From Antrodiella citrinella (lineage: Eukaryota > Basidiomycota > Agaricomycetes > Polyporales > Steccherinaceae), in the NCBI GenBank assembly GCA_004802725.1, contig SGPM01000415.1, positions 1 to 21,109 on the forward strand: a DNA stretch of 21,109 bases. Reading direction: 5' to 3'. The notes beneath the pieces are model-generated. The model was not told the origin of the DNA, did no database searches, and worked only from the letters and a program-made list of their open reading frames with translations. Positions 20,276 through 21,109 of the stretch are shown in pieces (position 1 is the stretch's first letter; each line of letters begins with the position of its first letter). The position numbers and the translations under genes were made by a program.

Positions 20276-21109
20276 CGGTGCGGCTCTCGGTAGCCCACTA
20301 GAACACTGTGTAGGAGTACCAAGGGTGGTCCGGGGCGCGGCTCGGAGGGGCTAGAGAGTCTCGATAATGTTCTCGGATCGATAACGGGGTAGGGGAGAAG
20401 GGAACGAAGGGGCTGAGAAATAACGAGAACGTCAAACGAAGCGACGAAACCGGTAAAAACGCGATAAACGCAGGGAAACTGTAGAAACGCAGCAAATGCA
20501 ACGAACGCAGTAGAAGACAAAAGTAGCAACTCGGAACACAATCGAAGGTGAACGCAATAAGATCGAATGCAGGACAACGAAGAACGCAGTAGGCGGGGAG
20601 GAAGCTCGGAAATGCGGAGGTAGGAGCAGAAGCTGGGAGGAATCGAATCTGGGCAAAAGGGGGAGNGGTCCTGATGAAAAGAGCGAAGTGATATCTCGAA
20701 TAGATAGCTAAAGTCGTATTATGCCTGTACTGGTAGGCCGAGCGGGATCTACGAGGTCCGAAAATACCCGAGATTAATGAGCGGGAGTGCGTACTGTAAG
20801 CACTGAGCTATTTCCGGAGAGGTGGCGACGTATGCTGCTATATCCGCTGAACTCCAGAGCGTGATCGATAGACCGTAGAGTCCGATCGATCGTCTCTAAA
20901 ATGCGGTCCGGGGCTGTCGATCGTAGGGCGCAAGGTCCGAGAATAAACGCACGACGCACGCGGTACGCGCAGCAGCGACCCGCGATCGCTATGACTCGAA
21001 AGATTGTGATGATAAGGAATGATAGGGGGAGTCCTGGCAAACTTAAAACCTTTACACCCCTCGCGGTGGGCTCCACAAATGATGCACCGGACGGGCTCCT
21101 AAGCGCGGG
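20276..21109. other. Non-coding purine-biased tract to the window end
   Basis: No gene is recognised. The plus strand is purine-biased from 20276 to about 20690, with AACGCAG words that are the complement of the TGCGTT words of the left arm. The remainder is ordinary composition. It ends in a 28-bp segment that matches part of the gag-like locus in inverted orientation. Confidence 0.4.
21078..21105 (+). repeat. 28-bp inverted match to the gag-like locus
   Basis: Positions 21078-21105 match the reverse complement of 19567-19594 at 24 of 28 bases (both contain GATGCACC and GACGGGCTCCT). The flanks do not match by eye. It may be the start of a second, oppositely oriented element cut by the window edge. 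Confidence 0.5.

Noticed and set aside
1..21109. tRNA, rRNA or CRISPR-like arrays
   Set aside because: No convincing A/B-box pair with cloverleaf, no rRNA core sequence and no regularly spaced identical short repeats were seen. The 156-bp array is a degenerate tandem repeat without spacers.

Overview
The window looks like nuclear DNA of a basidiomycete (mushroom-type) fungus. Genes carry many 45-75 nt introns with GTRNGT donors and CTRAY-like branch points, intact genes prefer G/C in the third codon position, and the protein families (basidiomycete C2H2 factor, long-tailed Rpd3, F-box/LRR-like proteins, Crinkler-headed kinases) fit that group. Scattered single N bases suggest a draft or consensus assembly, possibly of a dikaryon.

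Left part (1-7578). A C2H2 zinc-finger transcription factor (272-2792) is followed by a long pyrimidine-rich flank without a gene. Next is a plus-strand F-box-like gene with frame breaks (4675-6191), then a decayed F-box relative on the minus strand (about 6720-6985). Both F-box loci are accompanied by clusters of isolated GTGAGT donor-like motifs on the minus strand.

Middle (7579-13002). This is the healthy core. An eight-exon class I histone deacetylase of the Rpd3/Clr6 type (7579-9629) has all catalytic residues. After 1.3 kb without a recognisable gene comes an eight-exon uncharacterised gene (10933-13002), whose central domain has the D...ExK layout of a PD-(D/E)XK nuclease fold, with one frame slip in a GGC-rich tract.

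Right part (13292-21109). This is rearranged and decayed. A minus-strand lariat-debranching-enzyme (Dbr1) pseudogene has lost its N-terminal metallophosphoesterase half. At about 14511 it is joined directly to the truncated 3' end of a minus-strand Crinkler-like gene. A paralogue of that gene lies head to head on the plus strand (16800-18592) across a shared 490-bp spacer. Both Crinkler-like copies have a ubiquitin-like CRN-type header, a restriction-endonuclease-like middle and a protein-kinase-like C-terminus, and both are broken. The plus copy ends at its kinase catalytic loop, where repetitive sequence begins. That tract holds a gag-like retrotransposon remnant on the minus strand and a roughly 156-bp, three-unit degenerate tandem repeat, and runs to the window end.

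No operon-like cooperation is expected. The HDAC and the zinc-finger factor are housekeeping or regulatory genes. The flanking material is accessory, fast-evolving sequence: F-box paralogues, nuclease/kinase effectors, a pseudogene and transposon debris.
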